A model generated the notes under the pieces. It searched no databases, was not told the DNA's origin, and saw only the letters and a program-made list of their open reading frames with translations. From NCBI RefSeq assembly GCF_009862265.1, contig NZ_WWGX01000091.1:56889-120888 (forward strand): DNA of 64,000 nt, in the 5' to 3' direction. Position 1 is the first letter of the stretch, and each line of letters begins with the position of its first letter. This document shows, piece by piece, positions 35,365 through 43,865 of this stretch. The DNA comes from Streptomyces sp. SID8352 (GTDB lineage: Bacteria; Actinomycetota; Actinomycetes; Streptomycetales; Streptomycetaceae). The position numbers were made by a program, and so were the translations under genes.

Positions 35365-35717
35365 CGGACGACTACTCCTCGGGCAGGCGCACCCCTGCGC
35401 GCCTGCAAGCGGCGACTGGTTTCCGGTCCCCCCCGACGTACGGATGCAGCCTCTTCCGCATTCACCCGTACCGCGCCGGGGACAAGGACGTTCCCAGACG
35501 TCTCCTGCCTCCCGGTGCTCTGCATGGCGCACAGACTACGCATCGCCAAAACCCCCGAGCTCCGAAGTTCACCTCAAATCAGGCAACTTGCTCACGATGA
35601 ATCCAGGATGTGATCCCGTTCACTCGTCCTGCCCTTGTCGCGTGCGGAAGGTGGTTCTATCGTCGTGATGTATCGAGTCGATACATCAGAGCGGTATAAG
35701 GACGAGAGGAGGCGACG
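35365..35717. other. 353-bp divergent intergenic region of PBP and PadR
   Basis: It carries the promoters of both genes and the PadR palindrome at 35666-35688. The PBP-proximal part has no clear motif. Confidence 0.6.
35666..35688. promoter_or_regulatory. PadR operator, 23-bp perfect palindrome
   Basis: Arms TGATGTATCGA and TCGATACATCA flank a central G. The ATGTAT/ATACAT core equals the consensus of PadR-type operators. It ends 29 bp upstream of the padR-like start, fitting autoregulation. Confidence 0.85.
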
Positions 35718-36395
35718 TTGAGCCGGCGTTCCGGCATCCTCGAGTTCGCCGTACTCGGCCTGCTCCGCGAATCCCCGATGCACGGCTATGAGCTGCGCAA
35801 ACGGCTCAATACATCACTGGGTGTCTTCCGTGCGTTCAGCTACGGGACGCTGTACCCCTGCCTCAAGACGCTGGTCACCAACGGCTGGTTGATCGAGGAG
35901 CCGGGGAACATCGGCGAGGCCGCCGCCTCCCTCACGGGGCGACGCGCCAAGATCGTCTATCGGCTGACGGCCGAGGGGAAGGAGCACTTCGAACAGCTCC
36001 TCTCCCAGACCGGGCCCGACGCCTACGAGGACGAGACCTTCGCCGCCCGCTTCGCCTTCTTCGGGCAGACCTCCCGCGACGTGCGCATGCGCGTCCTGGA
36101 GGGCCGGCGCAGCCGGCTGGAGGAACGCCTGGAGAAGATGCACGCCTCCCTGGCCCGCACCCGCGAGCGTCTCGACGACTACACGCTTGAGCTGCAGCGC
36201 CACGGAATGGAGTCCGTGGAACGTGAAGTGCGCTGGCTGAACGAGCTCATCGAGAGCGAGCGGGCGGGACGGGACCTGCGCGGTTCCGCCTCCGAGGGGA
36301 CCGCTCGGGAGGACACCACATCAGGAGCGACGGGCGTCCTGCCCCGGCCCGGGGACGAACCCCGGCCGGATACGCCCGGCGACACCGCCACGTGA
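35718..36395 (+). CDS. PadR-family transcriptional regulator
   Basis: A 225-residue protein. The N-terminal winged helix is typical of PadR: ILEFAVLGLLRESPMHGYEL, then FSYGTLYPCLKTLVTNGWLI and RAKIVYRLTAEGKEHF. The Vir_C-type C-terminal part is helical and charged (residues 100-175, likely coiled coil for dimerisation), followed by a disordered tail. The start is TTG at 35718 with GGAGG five bases upstream. It lies 44 bp ahead of ino1; joint transcription is likely, and it may tune ino1. Confidence 0.9.
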   Translation: MSRRSGILEFAVLGLLRESPMHGYELRKRLNTSLGVFRAFSYGTLYPCLKTLVTNGWLIEEPGNIGEAAASLTGRRAKIVYRLTAEGKEHFEQLLSQTGPDAYEDETFAARFAFFGQTSRDVRMRVLEGRRSRLEERLEKMHASLARTRERLDDYTLELQRHGMESVEREVRWLNELIESERAGRDLRGSASEGTAREDTTSGATGVLPRPGDEPRPDTPGDTAT

Positions 36396-36439
36396 GCGCC
36401 CAGTCGGGGCCTCACTCGTACACACAGGGAGCAACCGGA

Positions 36440-37522
36440 ATGGGTTCGGTTCGCGTAGCCATCGTCGGTGTGGGCAACTGCGCCGCATCGCTGGTGCAGG
36501 GCGTCGAGTACTACAAGGACGCCGACCCGGCGTCCAAGGTCCCCGGTCTGATGCACGTTCAGTTCGGCGAGTACCACGTCCGTGATGTCGAGTTCGTCGC
36601 CGCCTTCGACGTGGACTCCAAGAAGGTCGGTCTGGACCTCGCGGACGCCATCGGCGCCTCCGAGAACAACACCATCAAGATCTGCGACGTCCCGAACACC
36701 GGCGTCGAGGTCCAGCGCGGCCACACCCTCGACGGCCTCGGCAAGTACTACCGCGAGACCATCGAGGAGTCCGCCGAGACCCCGGTCGACGTCGTCCAGA
36801 TCCTCAAGGACCGTCAGGTCGACGTCCTGGTCTGCTACCTGCCCGTCGGCTCCGAGGACGCGGCGAAGTACTACGCCCAGTGCGCCATCGACGCCAAGGT
36901 CGCCTTCGTCAACGCCCTCCCGGTCTTCATCGCCGGCACCAAGGAGTGGGCGGACAAGTTCACCGAGGCGGGCGTCCCGATCGTCGGTGACGACATCAAG
37001 TCCCAGGTCGGCGCCACCATCACGCACCGCGTCATGGCGAAGCTGTTCGAGGACCGGGGCGTCATCCTGGACCGCACGATGCAGCTCAACGTCGGCGGCA
37101 ACATGGACTTCAAGAACATGCTGGAGCGCGACCGCCTGGAGTCCAAGAAGATCTCCAAGACCCAGGCCGTCACCTCGCAGATCCCCGACCGGGACCTCGG
37201 CGAGAACAACGTCCACATCGGCCCGTCCGACTACGTGGCCTGGCTGGACGACCGCAAGTGGGCGTACGTCCGCCTCGAGGGCCGCGCCTTCGGTGACGTC
37301 CCGCTGAACCTGGAGTACAAGCTCGAGGTCTGGGACTCGCCGAACTCGGCCGGCGTCATCATCGACGCGCTGCGCGCCGCGAAGATCGCCAAGGACCGCG
37401 GTGTCGGCGGCCCGATCCTGTCGGCGTCGAGCTACTTCATGAAGTCCCCGCCGGTCCAGTACTTCGACGACCAGGCCCGCGAGAACGTCGAGAAGTTCAT
37501 CAAGGGCGAAGTCGAGCGCTGA
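36440..37522 (+). CDS. ino1: Inositol-3-phosphate synthase
   Basis: A 360-residue NAD-dependent enzyme that cyclises glucose 6-phosphate to myo-inositol 1-phosphate, precursor of mycothiol and phosphatidylinositol in actinobacteria. The NAD site is VAIVGVGNCAASLVQGVEYY. Conserved segments NALPVFIAGTKEWADKF, GDDIKSQVGATITHRV and NVGGNMDFKNMLERDRLESK are diagnostic. The ATG at 36440 has GGGAG eight bases upstream. The codon usage is strongly biased, fitting high expression. Followed by a terminator hairpin. Confidence 0.96.
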   Translation: MGSVRVAIVGVGNCAASLVQGVEYYKDADPASKVPGLMHVQFGEYHVRDVEFVAAFDVDSKKVGLDLADAIGASENNTIKICDVPNTGVEVQRGHTLDGLGKYYRETIEESAETPVDVVQILKDRQVDVLVCYLPVGSEDAAKYYAQCAIDAKVAFVNALPVFIAGTKEWADKFTEAGVPIVGDDIKSQVGATITHRVMAKLFEDRGVILDRTMQLNVGGNMDFKNMLERDRLESKKISKTQAVTSQIPDRDLGENNVHIGPSDYVAWLDDRKWAYVRLEGRAFGDVPLNLEYKLEVWDSPNSAGVIIDALRAAKIAKDRGVGGPILSASSYFMKSPPVQYFDDQARENVEKFIKGEVER

Positions 37523-37558
37523 CCGTCCGGCCGTTCCGGCCGCGCGTGAACTCCGCTG

Positions 37559-37590
37559 AAGGTCCCTGGGTCGAACGGCCCGGGGACCTT
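37559..37590 (+). terminator. Terminator of ino1
   Basis: 12-position arms AAGGTCCCTGGG and CCCGGGGACCTT with one T/G mismatch and an eight-base loop, 36 bp after the ino1 stop. The right arm ends within the leader of the MFS gene. Confidence 0.8.
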
Positions 37591-37612
37591 GCGGTATGTG
37601 AGGCTGTGCCCC

Positions 37613-38875
37613 ATGGCCGTCGTCCGTGACCTGCGCGTCCTGCTGCGCCTGAAGGGATTCCGGCGCCTGCTCGCCGTCCGCCTGCTCTCCCAGGGAGCCG
37701 ACGGCGTCTACCAGGTCGCGCTCGCCACCTATGTGGTCTTCTCACCGGAGAAGCAGACGTCGGCCGGGGCCATCGCCTCCGCGATGGCGGTCCTGCTCCT
37801 GCCCTACTCCCTGGTGGGCCCGTTCGCCGGCGTCCTCCTGGACCGCTGGCGCCGCCGCCAGGTCTTCCTCCACGGCAACCTGCTGCGCGCCGTGCTGGCC
37901 TCGGTGACGGCCGCCCTGATGGTGAGCGACGTCCCGGTCTGGCTCTTCTACGTCTCCGCCCTCTGCGTCACAGCCGTCAACCGCTTCGTCCTCGCGGGAC
38001 TCTCCGCCGCCCTGCCGCGCGTGGTGGACACCGAGCGCCTGGTGATCGCCAACTCCCTCTCCCCGACCGCCGGGACCCTGGCGGCGACCGCGGGTGGTGG
38101 CCTGGCCTTCCTTGTACGCCTGCTGGTCTCGGACTCCGACGCCGCCGTGGTGCTCCTGGGCGCCCTGTTGTATCTGTGCGGGGCGCTGGCGGCGCTGCGC
38201 ATCGCGGTGGACCTGCTGGGTCCCGACCGGCCGCTCGTGCGGCCCCGGCTGGCCTCGTCGCTCGCCGACACCGCTCGGGGACTGGCGGCGGGGGTGCGCC
38301 ATCTGGCGGAGCCCGCCCGCCGCGAGGCGGCCCGCTCGCTCGTGGCCATGACCCTGATGCGGTTCTGCTACGGCGCCCTGCTGGTGATGCTGCTGATGCT
38401 CTGCCGGTACGCCCTGAGCTCCAGTACCAGGGACGGGCTGACGCTGCTGGGGCTGGCGCTGGGTGTCTCGGGGGCGGGCTTCTTCGCGGCCGCGGTGATC
38501 ACCCCCTGGGCGGCGGGGCGGCGCGGCCCCGGCCACTGGATCATCGTGTGCGCGGCAGCGGCGGCGGTGCTGGTCCCGGTGCTCGGCCTGCCGTTCGCCA
38601 CCGCTCCTCTGCTCGCCGCGGCGTTCGTCCTGGGGCTGGCCACCCAGGGCGCGAAGATCTCCACCGACACGATCGTGCAGTCCTCGGTCGACGACGCCTT
38701 CCGTGGCCGGATCTTCTCCGTTTACGACGTGCTGTTCAATGTCGCCTTCGTCGGCGCCGCCGGCGTCGCCGCCCTGATGCTGCCGCCGGACGGCCGGTCC
38801 GTCCCCCTGATCGTGACCATCGCGCTGATCTACGGGGCGATCGCGGTGTTTTTGATGCGCTTTGAGCGCAAGTAA
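37613..38875 (+). CDS. MFS transporter
   Basis: A 420-residue major-facilitator protein with 12 predicted helices. The helix 2-3 loop motif is degenerate: PFAGVLLDRWRRRQVFLHGN. It starts VVRDLRVLLRLKGFRRLLAV, typical of the group sometimes annotated as macrolide-efflux or H+-coupled MFS of actinobacteria. The ATG at 37613 has AGG nine bases upstream; a TTG at 37589 is possible but lies in the terminator arm. No regulator adjoins. Substrate unknown. Confidence 0.85.
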   Translation: MAVVRDLRVLLRLKGFRRLLAVRLLSQGADGVYQVALATYVVFSPEKQTSAGAIASAMAVLLLPYSLVGPFAGVLLDRWRRRQVFLHGNLLRAVLASVTAALMVSDVPVWLFYVSALCVTAVNRFVLAGLSAALPRVVDTERLVIANSLSPTAGTLAATAGGGLAFLVRLLVSDSDAAVVLLGALLYLCGALAALRIAVDLLGPDRPLVRPRLASSLADTARGLAAGVRHLAEPARREAARSLVAMTLMRFCYGALLVMLLMLCRYALSSSTRDGLTLLGLALGVSGAGFFAAAVITPWAAGRRGPGHWIIVCAAAAAVLVPVLGLPFATAPLLAAAFVLGLATQGAKISTDTIVQSSVDDAFRGRIFSVYDVLFNVAFVGAAGVAALMLPPDGRSVPLIVTIALIYGAIAVFLMRFERK

Positions 38876-38997
38876 GTGTCACATCAGTGCCACAGAGTCG
38901 CCTCGGACCGCGGCGATGTCAGTGAGGACCGATAGCTTACGTGCGTCGTACTCACGCCATGTTCGCGTCATGCACCGCAGTTCGAGGGGGAACCCCA

Positions 38998-39516
38998 GTG
39001 ACCACTCCGCCCCAGGGCAATCCATTCGCGCAGGGACAGCCGCAGGCTCCGCAGCAGCCCCATGGGCAGAACCCCTTCGCCCAGGGTCAGCCCGGCTTCC
39101 CGCAGCAGCCCGGCCAGCCCGGCTTTCCCCAGCAGGGCGCACCCTTCGGGCCGACCCCGCCGCAGCCGGCCCGGCGCAAGCTCAGCTTCAAGACGATCAA
39201 GAACATCGTCATCGTCGTGATCGTCGTCGGAGTCGCCATCGGCGGCTACATAGCCAGCCGCGACGACGCGGACACCGCGAGCGTGGGTGACTGCATGCAC
39301 CGCGGCAGCACCAACGACAACGACCCCGACCTCGAGGTCGTCGACTGCAACAGCTCGAAGGCCGAGTACGAGGTGATGGCCAAGATCAAGGGCTCCTACA
39401 AGACCCAGCTCGTCGCCTCCACCAAGTGCGAGCAGGAGGCCCCCGGATTCCAGTACACCTACAGCCAGACCGGCAGCGGCGACTTCCTGCTCTGCCTGAA
39501 GGACCACAAGAAGTAG
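38998..39516 (+). CDS. Membrane-anchored extracytoplasmic protein with four cysteines
   Basis: A 172-residue protein. The N-terminal 60 residues are a cytoplasmic Pro/Gln/Gly-rich tail with repeats (NPFAQGQP twice, GFPQQ twice). One TM helix follows (IVIVVIVVGVAIGGYIASR, about 70-86). The extracellular part of about 85 residues has four Cys (GDCMH, VDCNS, TKCEQ, LLCLK), probably two disulfides. I recognise the overall layout (LppU-like in Streptomyces) but no function. The GTG at 38998 has GAGGGGG seven bases upstream. Confidence 0.8.
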   Translation: MTTPPQGNPFAQGQPQAPQQPHGQNPFAQGQPGFPQQPGQPGFPQQGAPFGPTPPQPARRKLSFKTIKNIVIVVIVVGVAIGGYIASRDDADTASVGDCMHRGSTNDNDPDLEVVDCNSSKAEYEVMAKIKGSYKTQLVASTKCEQEAPGFQYTYSQTGSGDFLLCLKDHKK

Positions 39517-39548
39517 AACGGGGCCTCGGACACTGCTTCCCGCGCGCC

Positions 39549-39600
39549 GAAGGGGCGCTGTTTCACGTGAAACACCGTGAAGCGGCGCCCCTTCGTCCAT
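39549..39600 (+). terminator. Hairpin whose loop contains parS (39560-39573)
   Basis: Arms CGAAGGGGCGC (about 39548-39558) and GCGCCCCTTCG (about 39586-39597) bracket a perfect GTTTCACGTGAAAC lying near the left arm. It is 30 bp after the stop of the secreted protein gene and probably terminates it. Confidence 0.75.
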
Positions 39601-39602
39601 GT

Positions 39603-39644
39603 CGTGGAGGGTGTGTGTTTCACGTGAAACACACACCCTCCACG
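39603..39644. promoter_or_regulatory. 42-bp perfect palindrome centred on parS (39617-39630)
   Basis: The 21-bp half from 39603 to 39623 (CGTGGAGGGTGTGTGTTTCA, then C) is exactly complementary to 39624-39644, with no loop. The centre is the parS 14-mer. It is 19 bp before the pcnA stop on the minus strand. It is at once a ParB site and a hairpin able to terminate pcnA. Confidence 0.9.
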
Positions 39645-39663
39645 GCGTTCCCGCTCCGGAGAC

Positions 39664-41133
39664 TCAGCCCTCCTGCTCGGCCCACCACTCCTTGAGGGCC
39701 GCCACCGCCGCCTCGTGCTCCATCGGCCCGTTCTCCAGACGCAGCTCCAGCAGGTGCTTGTACGCCTGCCCCACGGCCGGACCGGGCCGGATGCCGAGGA
39801 TGCCCATGATCTCGTTACCGTCGAGATCGGGGCGGATCGAGTCCAGCTTCTCCTGCTTCTGGAGGGCGGCGATCCGGTCCTCCAGCCCGTCGTAGGCGCG
39901 GGAGAGGGCGGCGGCCTTGCGCTTGTTGCGGGTCGTGCAGTCAGAGCGGGTCAGCTTGTGCAGCCGGCCGAGCAGGGGACCCGCGTCACGGACGTACCGG
40001 CGGACCGCGGAATCGGTCCACTCGCCCGTGCCGTAACCGTGGAACCGCAGATGCAGTTCGACCAGCCGCGAGACGTCCTTCACCAGCTCATTGGAGTACT
40101 TCAGCGCGGTCATGCGCTTCTTCGTCATCTTGGCCCCGACCATCTCGTGGTGGTGGAACGAGACCCTGCCGTCCTTCTCGAAGCGACGTGTGCGCGGTTT
40201 GCCGACATCGTGCAGCAGGGCGGCCAGACGCAGCACCAGATCCGGTCCCTCGCTCTCCAGGGCCATGGCCTGCTCCAGGACGATGAGCGTGTGGTCGTAG
40301 ACGTCCTTGTGCCGGTGATGCTCGTCCCGCTCCAGCCGCAGGGCCGGCAGCTCGGGCAGAACATGGTCGGCGAGACCGGTGTCCACCAGCAGCGTCAGAC
40401 CCTTGCGCGGGTGGGCGGAGAGGACGAGCTTGTTCAGCTCGTCCCGGACCCGCTCGGCCGAAACGATCCCGATGCGGCCCGCCATGTCCGTCATGGCCGC
40501 CACCACCTCGGGCGCGACGTCGAAATCGAGCTGCGCGGCGAAGCGCGCGGCCCGCATCATCCGCAGCGGGTCGTCCGAGAAGGACTGCTCGGGTGTGCCC
40601 GGGGTCCGCAGCACGCGGGCCGCGAGATCGTGCAGTCCCCCGTGCGGGTCGATGAACTCCTTCTCCGGAAGCGCGACCGCCATGGCGTTCACCGTGAAGT
40701 CGCGCCGGACCAGATCCTCCTCGATCGAGTCGCCGTAGGAGACCTCCGGCTTGCGCGACGTACGGTCGTACGCCTCGGAGCGGTAGGTGGTGACCTCGAT
40801 CTGGAAGACCCGCTCGGCGTCACCCACGCGGGCGTTCTTCTGCGCCCCGACCGTGCCGAAGGCGATGCCGACGTCCCAGAGGGCCTCCGCCCAGGGCCGC
40901 ATGATCTCCAGTATGTCCTGCGGGCGGGCGTCAGTGGTGAAGTCCAGGTCGTTGCCGAGCCGGCCGAGCAACGCGTCCCGGACCGAGCCGCCGACCAGGG
41001 CGAGGCTGAACCCGGCCGCCCGGAAGCGGCGGGCGAGGTCGTCGGCGACAGGGGCAACCCGCAACAGTTCGCTCACCGCGCGGTGCTGCACCTGGCTGAG
41101 GGCATGGGGCGTGACTTCGTTGGCGTTCGGCAC
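39664..41133 (-). CDS. pcnA: CCA tRNA nucleotidyltransferase (bacterial poly(A) polymerase family)
   Basis: A 489-residue class II nucleotidyltransferase that adds or repairs the tRNA 3' CCA. The active-site helix GGSVRDALLGRLGNDLDFTT has the DxD metal pair; RRDFTVNAMA is the second conserved block. A C-terminal HD domain is present (LLHDVGKPRTRRF, HHHEMVGAKM). The GTG at 41133 has no SD, with TACCCT about 10 bases upstream, so a leaderless mRNA is likely. Divergent from the DUF6049-like gene. Confidence 0.93.
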   Translation of the reverse strand: MPNANEVTPHALSQVQHRAVSELLRVAPVADDLARRFRAAGFSLALVGGSVRDALLGRLGNDLDFTTDARPQDILEIMRPWAEALWDVGIAFGTVGAQKNARVGDAERVFQIEVTTYRSEAYDRTSRKPEVSYGDSIEEDLVRRDFTVNAMAVALPEKEFIDPHGGLHDLAARVLRTPGTPEQSFSDDPLRMMRAARFAAQLDFDVAPEVVAAMTDMAGRIGIVSAERVRDELNKLVLSAHPRKGLTLLVDTGLADHVLPELPALRLERDEHHRHKDVYDHTLIVLEQAMALESEGPDLVLRLAALLHDVGKPRTRRFEKDGRVSFHHHEMVGAKMTKKRMTALKYSNELVKDVSRLVELHLRFHGYGTGEWTDSAVRRYVRDAGPLLGRLHKLTRSDCTTRNKRKAAALSRAYDGLEDRIAALQKQEKLDSIRPDLDGNEIMGILGIRPGPAVGQAYKHLLELRLENGPMEHEAAVAALKEWWAEQEG

Positions 41134-41337
41134 AACAGAACAGGGTACGTGGCCCGGGCGGGCACGGCTTCCGTCCATAGCACACATAGGGGACGGCAGG
41201 GCGGATCACCAGAGGTGGCGGACAGCCCCGGATGATCTCCGGCCGCACTCCGTGGCACTTCGGCCCGGCGCACCTCGTTACCATGCGTGGACGCACATTC
41301 CGACGACCACTGACGACGACGAGGGACGGGCGAGCGC

Positions 41338-43821
41338 GTGGCCGAGGCGGCAGTACCCCAGGGGACCAGTCCCTCACCTGCCCTCCGGCTGCTGCGGCGC
41401 GGTACGGCACTGCTCGCCGGAGCACCCCTGCTGGCCGGTCTGCTCCAGTTGCCCATCGCCGGCACGGCGCAGGCGGGGCCGCGGGAGGCGGCGGCCGACG
41501 CGCGCGGGGTGTCCGTCGCCATCGACTCCCTGACGCCCGCCGTCCCCACGGGCGGGGACACCGTGACCGTCTCCGGCACCGTCACCAACCACGGCAAGCG
41601 GCAGATCACCGACGCCCACGTGGGGCTGCGGGTGGGGCCCGGCATCGACACGCGGTCCGGGGTCGACGCGGCGGCCAGGAACAGCACGGACCTCCAGGGC
41701 GCCGTCCCGCCGGAGATCGACGACAAGTACACGGAGAAGTTCTCCAAACTGGTGCCGGGCGTCGCGGAGCGCTTCAACATCTCCGTACCGGTCGACAAGC
41801 TGAACCTCGACAGGGACGGCGTCTACCAGTTCGCCGTCTCCCTCTCCGGCCAGACCTCGGAACAGCCCTGGGAGCGGATCCTCGGCATCCAGCGGACCTT
41901 CCTCCCCTGGCAGCCCGACGCGGCGGACCCCAGAACGAGGACGACGTTCCTCTGGCCGCTGATCTCCACCGTCCACATGTCGGCCCAGACGGGCCCGAAC
42001 GAGGAGCAGACCCCGGTCTTCCTCGACGACGGCCTGGCCCAGGAGATCTCCCCCGGCGGCCGCCTGAACCAGATGGTTGCCCTGGGCAGGAACCTCGACG
42101 TCACCTGGGTCGTCGATCCCGATCTACTGGCCTCCGTCGACGCGATGACGGGCAGCTACCAGGTCCGCCAGGGCGACGAGACCGTCGAGGGCACGCAGCA
42201 GGAGGTCGCCAAGCAGTGGCTCGCCGACCTCCAGACCGCGGTGGCGGACAAGGAGGTCGTCGCGCTCCCCTTCGCCGACCCGGACCTGGCCTCCCTCGCC
42301 CACGAGGGCACGGACATCACCGGCTCGCTGAGCCAGCTCAAGGACGCTACGGACGTCGTCGCCAACACGGTCGAACCGATCCTCCACGTCACGCCGAACA
42401 CCGACTTCGCCTGGCCCGTGAACGGTGCCGTCGACGGATCGATCGTCAAGGTCGCCACCTCGGCCGGCGCCGACAAGGTGATCGCCCGCAGCGACAGCCT
42501 CCAGGAGACCAACGACCTGCCCTACACCCCGTCCGCGGCCCGCCCCATCGGCGGCGGCACCACCGCGGTCGTCGCGGACGCCCGGCTCTCCACGGCGTTC
42601 GAGGGCGACCTGACCAAGGCCTCCGCGTCCACGCTCGCCGTCCAGCGGTTCCTCGCCCAGAGCCTGGCCCTCAACGTGCAGACCGACAAGCAGCGCAGCA
42701 TCGTCGTCGCCCCGCAGCGGATGCCGACCGGAAGCCAGGCCCGCGCCATGGCAGAGGCGGTCACGGCCCTCCAGGGCAGCACCTGGTCCACACCGCAGAA
42801 GCTGGCGGGCGCCGCCGCGGCCAAGCCCGGCCCCGAGGCCACCACCAGGGTCCCGGGCGGCTCCTCCTACCCCAACCCGCTGCGCAAGCGGGAACTCCCG
42901 CGCGCGGCGTTCCAGCAGATCGCGCGGACCCAGGGCAAGCTCGACAACTTCGCGGTCGTCCTCTCCCAGGAGTCCCGCGTCGTGACGCCCTTCGGGCGCG
43001 CCCTCAACCGCGGCACCTCCGTCTCCTGGCGCGGACGGCCCACCGAGGCGGCCTCCTTCCGCATCGGCGTGGAGACCTACCTCGACGGGCTGACCGGGCG
43101 GGTCCGGCTCATCGACAAGTCGGAGACCAAGCTCTCCGGCCGCAGCGCCACCATCCCCGTGACCGTGCAGAACAACCTGGTACAGGACGTCGGCCCGCTG
43201 GTACTGCGGCTCACCTCGACCAACCCGACCCGGCTGGAGATCGGCGGCGCCGCCTTCCAGGAGCAGCGGGTCGCCGTCTCCGGCGGTCACAGCCAGTCGG
43301 TGAAGTTCACCACCTCGGCCAACGCCAACGGCCGGGCCACGGTGATCGCCCAGCTCTACACGCTCGACGGACAGGCGTACGGGGAAGCGGTCACCTTCGA
43401 CGTGAAGGTCACCGAGATCACGGCCACCGTGATGCTCGTCATCGGCGGCGGCGTCCTGCTGCTCGTCCTCGCCGGCTTCCGGATGTACACCCAGCGCAAG
43501 CGGGCCGCCGCCCGTGAGGCCGGACAGGACGGCACCGGCACCTCCGCCGACGAGGGCGACGACGACGGCGTCCCGGCCGGGGAACCCGGCGCCCCGGAGC
43601 CGTCCCCCGCGGCCGAGGAGGCCGGCACCACTGGCGACGACCGCGACACGGAGCACGCGCGGGACGCCGAGGAGAACCCGGAGGGCCCCGGCGGACGTCT
43701 CCGGAAGGAGTCCGGCGCCGGTGTCCGGGCGGGCGACCACGAGCAGCCGAGTGACCCGGCACCGGACACCGCAGCGGAAAACACCGGCCCGTCCGGCACG
43801 GGTGAGAGAGTGGACCGTTGA
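41338..43821 (+). CDS. Secreted/membrane-anchored DUF6049-like protein
   Basis: An 827-residue protein. A signal peptide is visible (LRRGTALLAGAPLLAGLLQL, cleavage likely near TAQA-GP at about residue 46). A large extracellular region follows, with an early Ig-like segment (VPTGGDTVTVSGTVTNHGKR) and WPLISTVHM, then a C-terminal TM helix (VMLVIGGGVLLLVLAGF, about 697-715) and a long acidic Gly/Glu/Asp-rich cytoplasmic tail. The layout and its place upstream of murJ match the DUF6049 proteins of actinobacteria. Role unknown; an envelope function with MurJ is a reasonable guess. Confidence 0.85.
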   Translation: MAEAAVPQGTSPSPALRLLRRGTALLAGAPLLAGLLQLPIAGTAQAGPREAAADARGVSVAIDSLTPAVPTGGDTVTVSGTVTNHGKRQITDAHVGLRVGPGIDTRSGVDAAARNSTDLQGAVPPEIDDKYTEKFSKLVPGVAERFNISVPVDKLNLDRDGVYQFAVSLSGQTSEQPWERILGIQRTFLPWQPDAADPRTRTTFLWPLISTVHMSAQTGPNEEQTPVFLDDGLAQEISPGGRLNQMVALGRNLDVTWVVDPDLLASVDAMTGSYQVRQGDETVEGTQQEVAKQWLADLQTAVADKEVVALPFADPDLASLAHEGTDITGSLSQLKDATDVVANTVEPILHVTPNTDFAWPVNGAVDGSIVKVATSAGADKVIARSDSLQETNDLPYTPSAARPIGGGTTAVVADARLSTAFEGDLTKASASTLAVQRFLAQSLALNVQTDKQRSIVVAPQRMPTGSQARAMAEAVTALQGSTWSTPQKLAGAAAAKPGPEATTRVPGGSSYPNPLRKRELPRAAFQQIARTQGKLDNFAVVLSQESRVVTPFGRALNRGTSVSWRGRPTEAASFRIGVETYLDGLTGRVRLIDKSETKLSGRSATIPVTVQNNLVQDVGPLVLRLTSTNPTRLEIGGAAFQEQRVAVSGGHSQSVKFTTSANANGRATVIAQLYTLDGQAYGEAVTFDVKVTEITATVMLVIGGGVLLLVLAGFRMYTQRKRAAAREAGQDGTGTSADEGDDDGVPAGEPGAPEPSPAAEEAGTTGDDRDTEHARDAEENPEGPGGRLRKESGAGVRAGDHEQPSDPAPDTAAENTGPSGTGERVDR

Positions 43822-43865
43822 GGATGTCGTGGCCGGTCGGCCCGGGACGATGAGGTGGGGTAACC

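Noticed and set aside
32458..35613. A 1051-codon open frame on the plus strand opposite the PBP gene
   Set aside because: It is the GC-rich antisense shadow of the PBP: no domains, Arg/Gly/Val-rich translation, and the PBP frame carries complete catalytic motifs.
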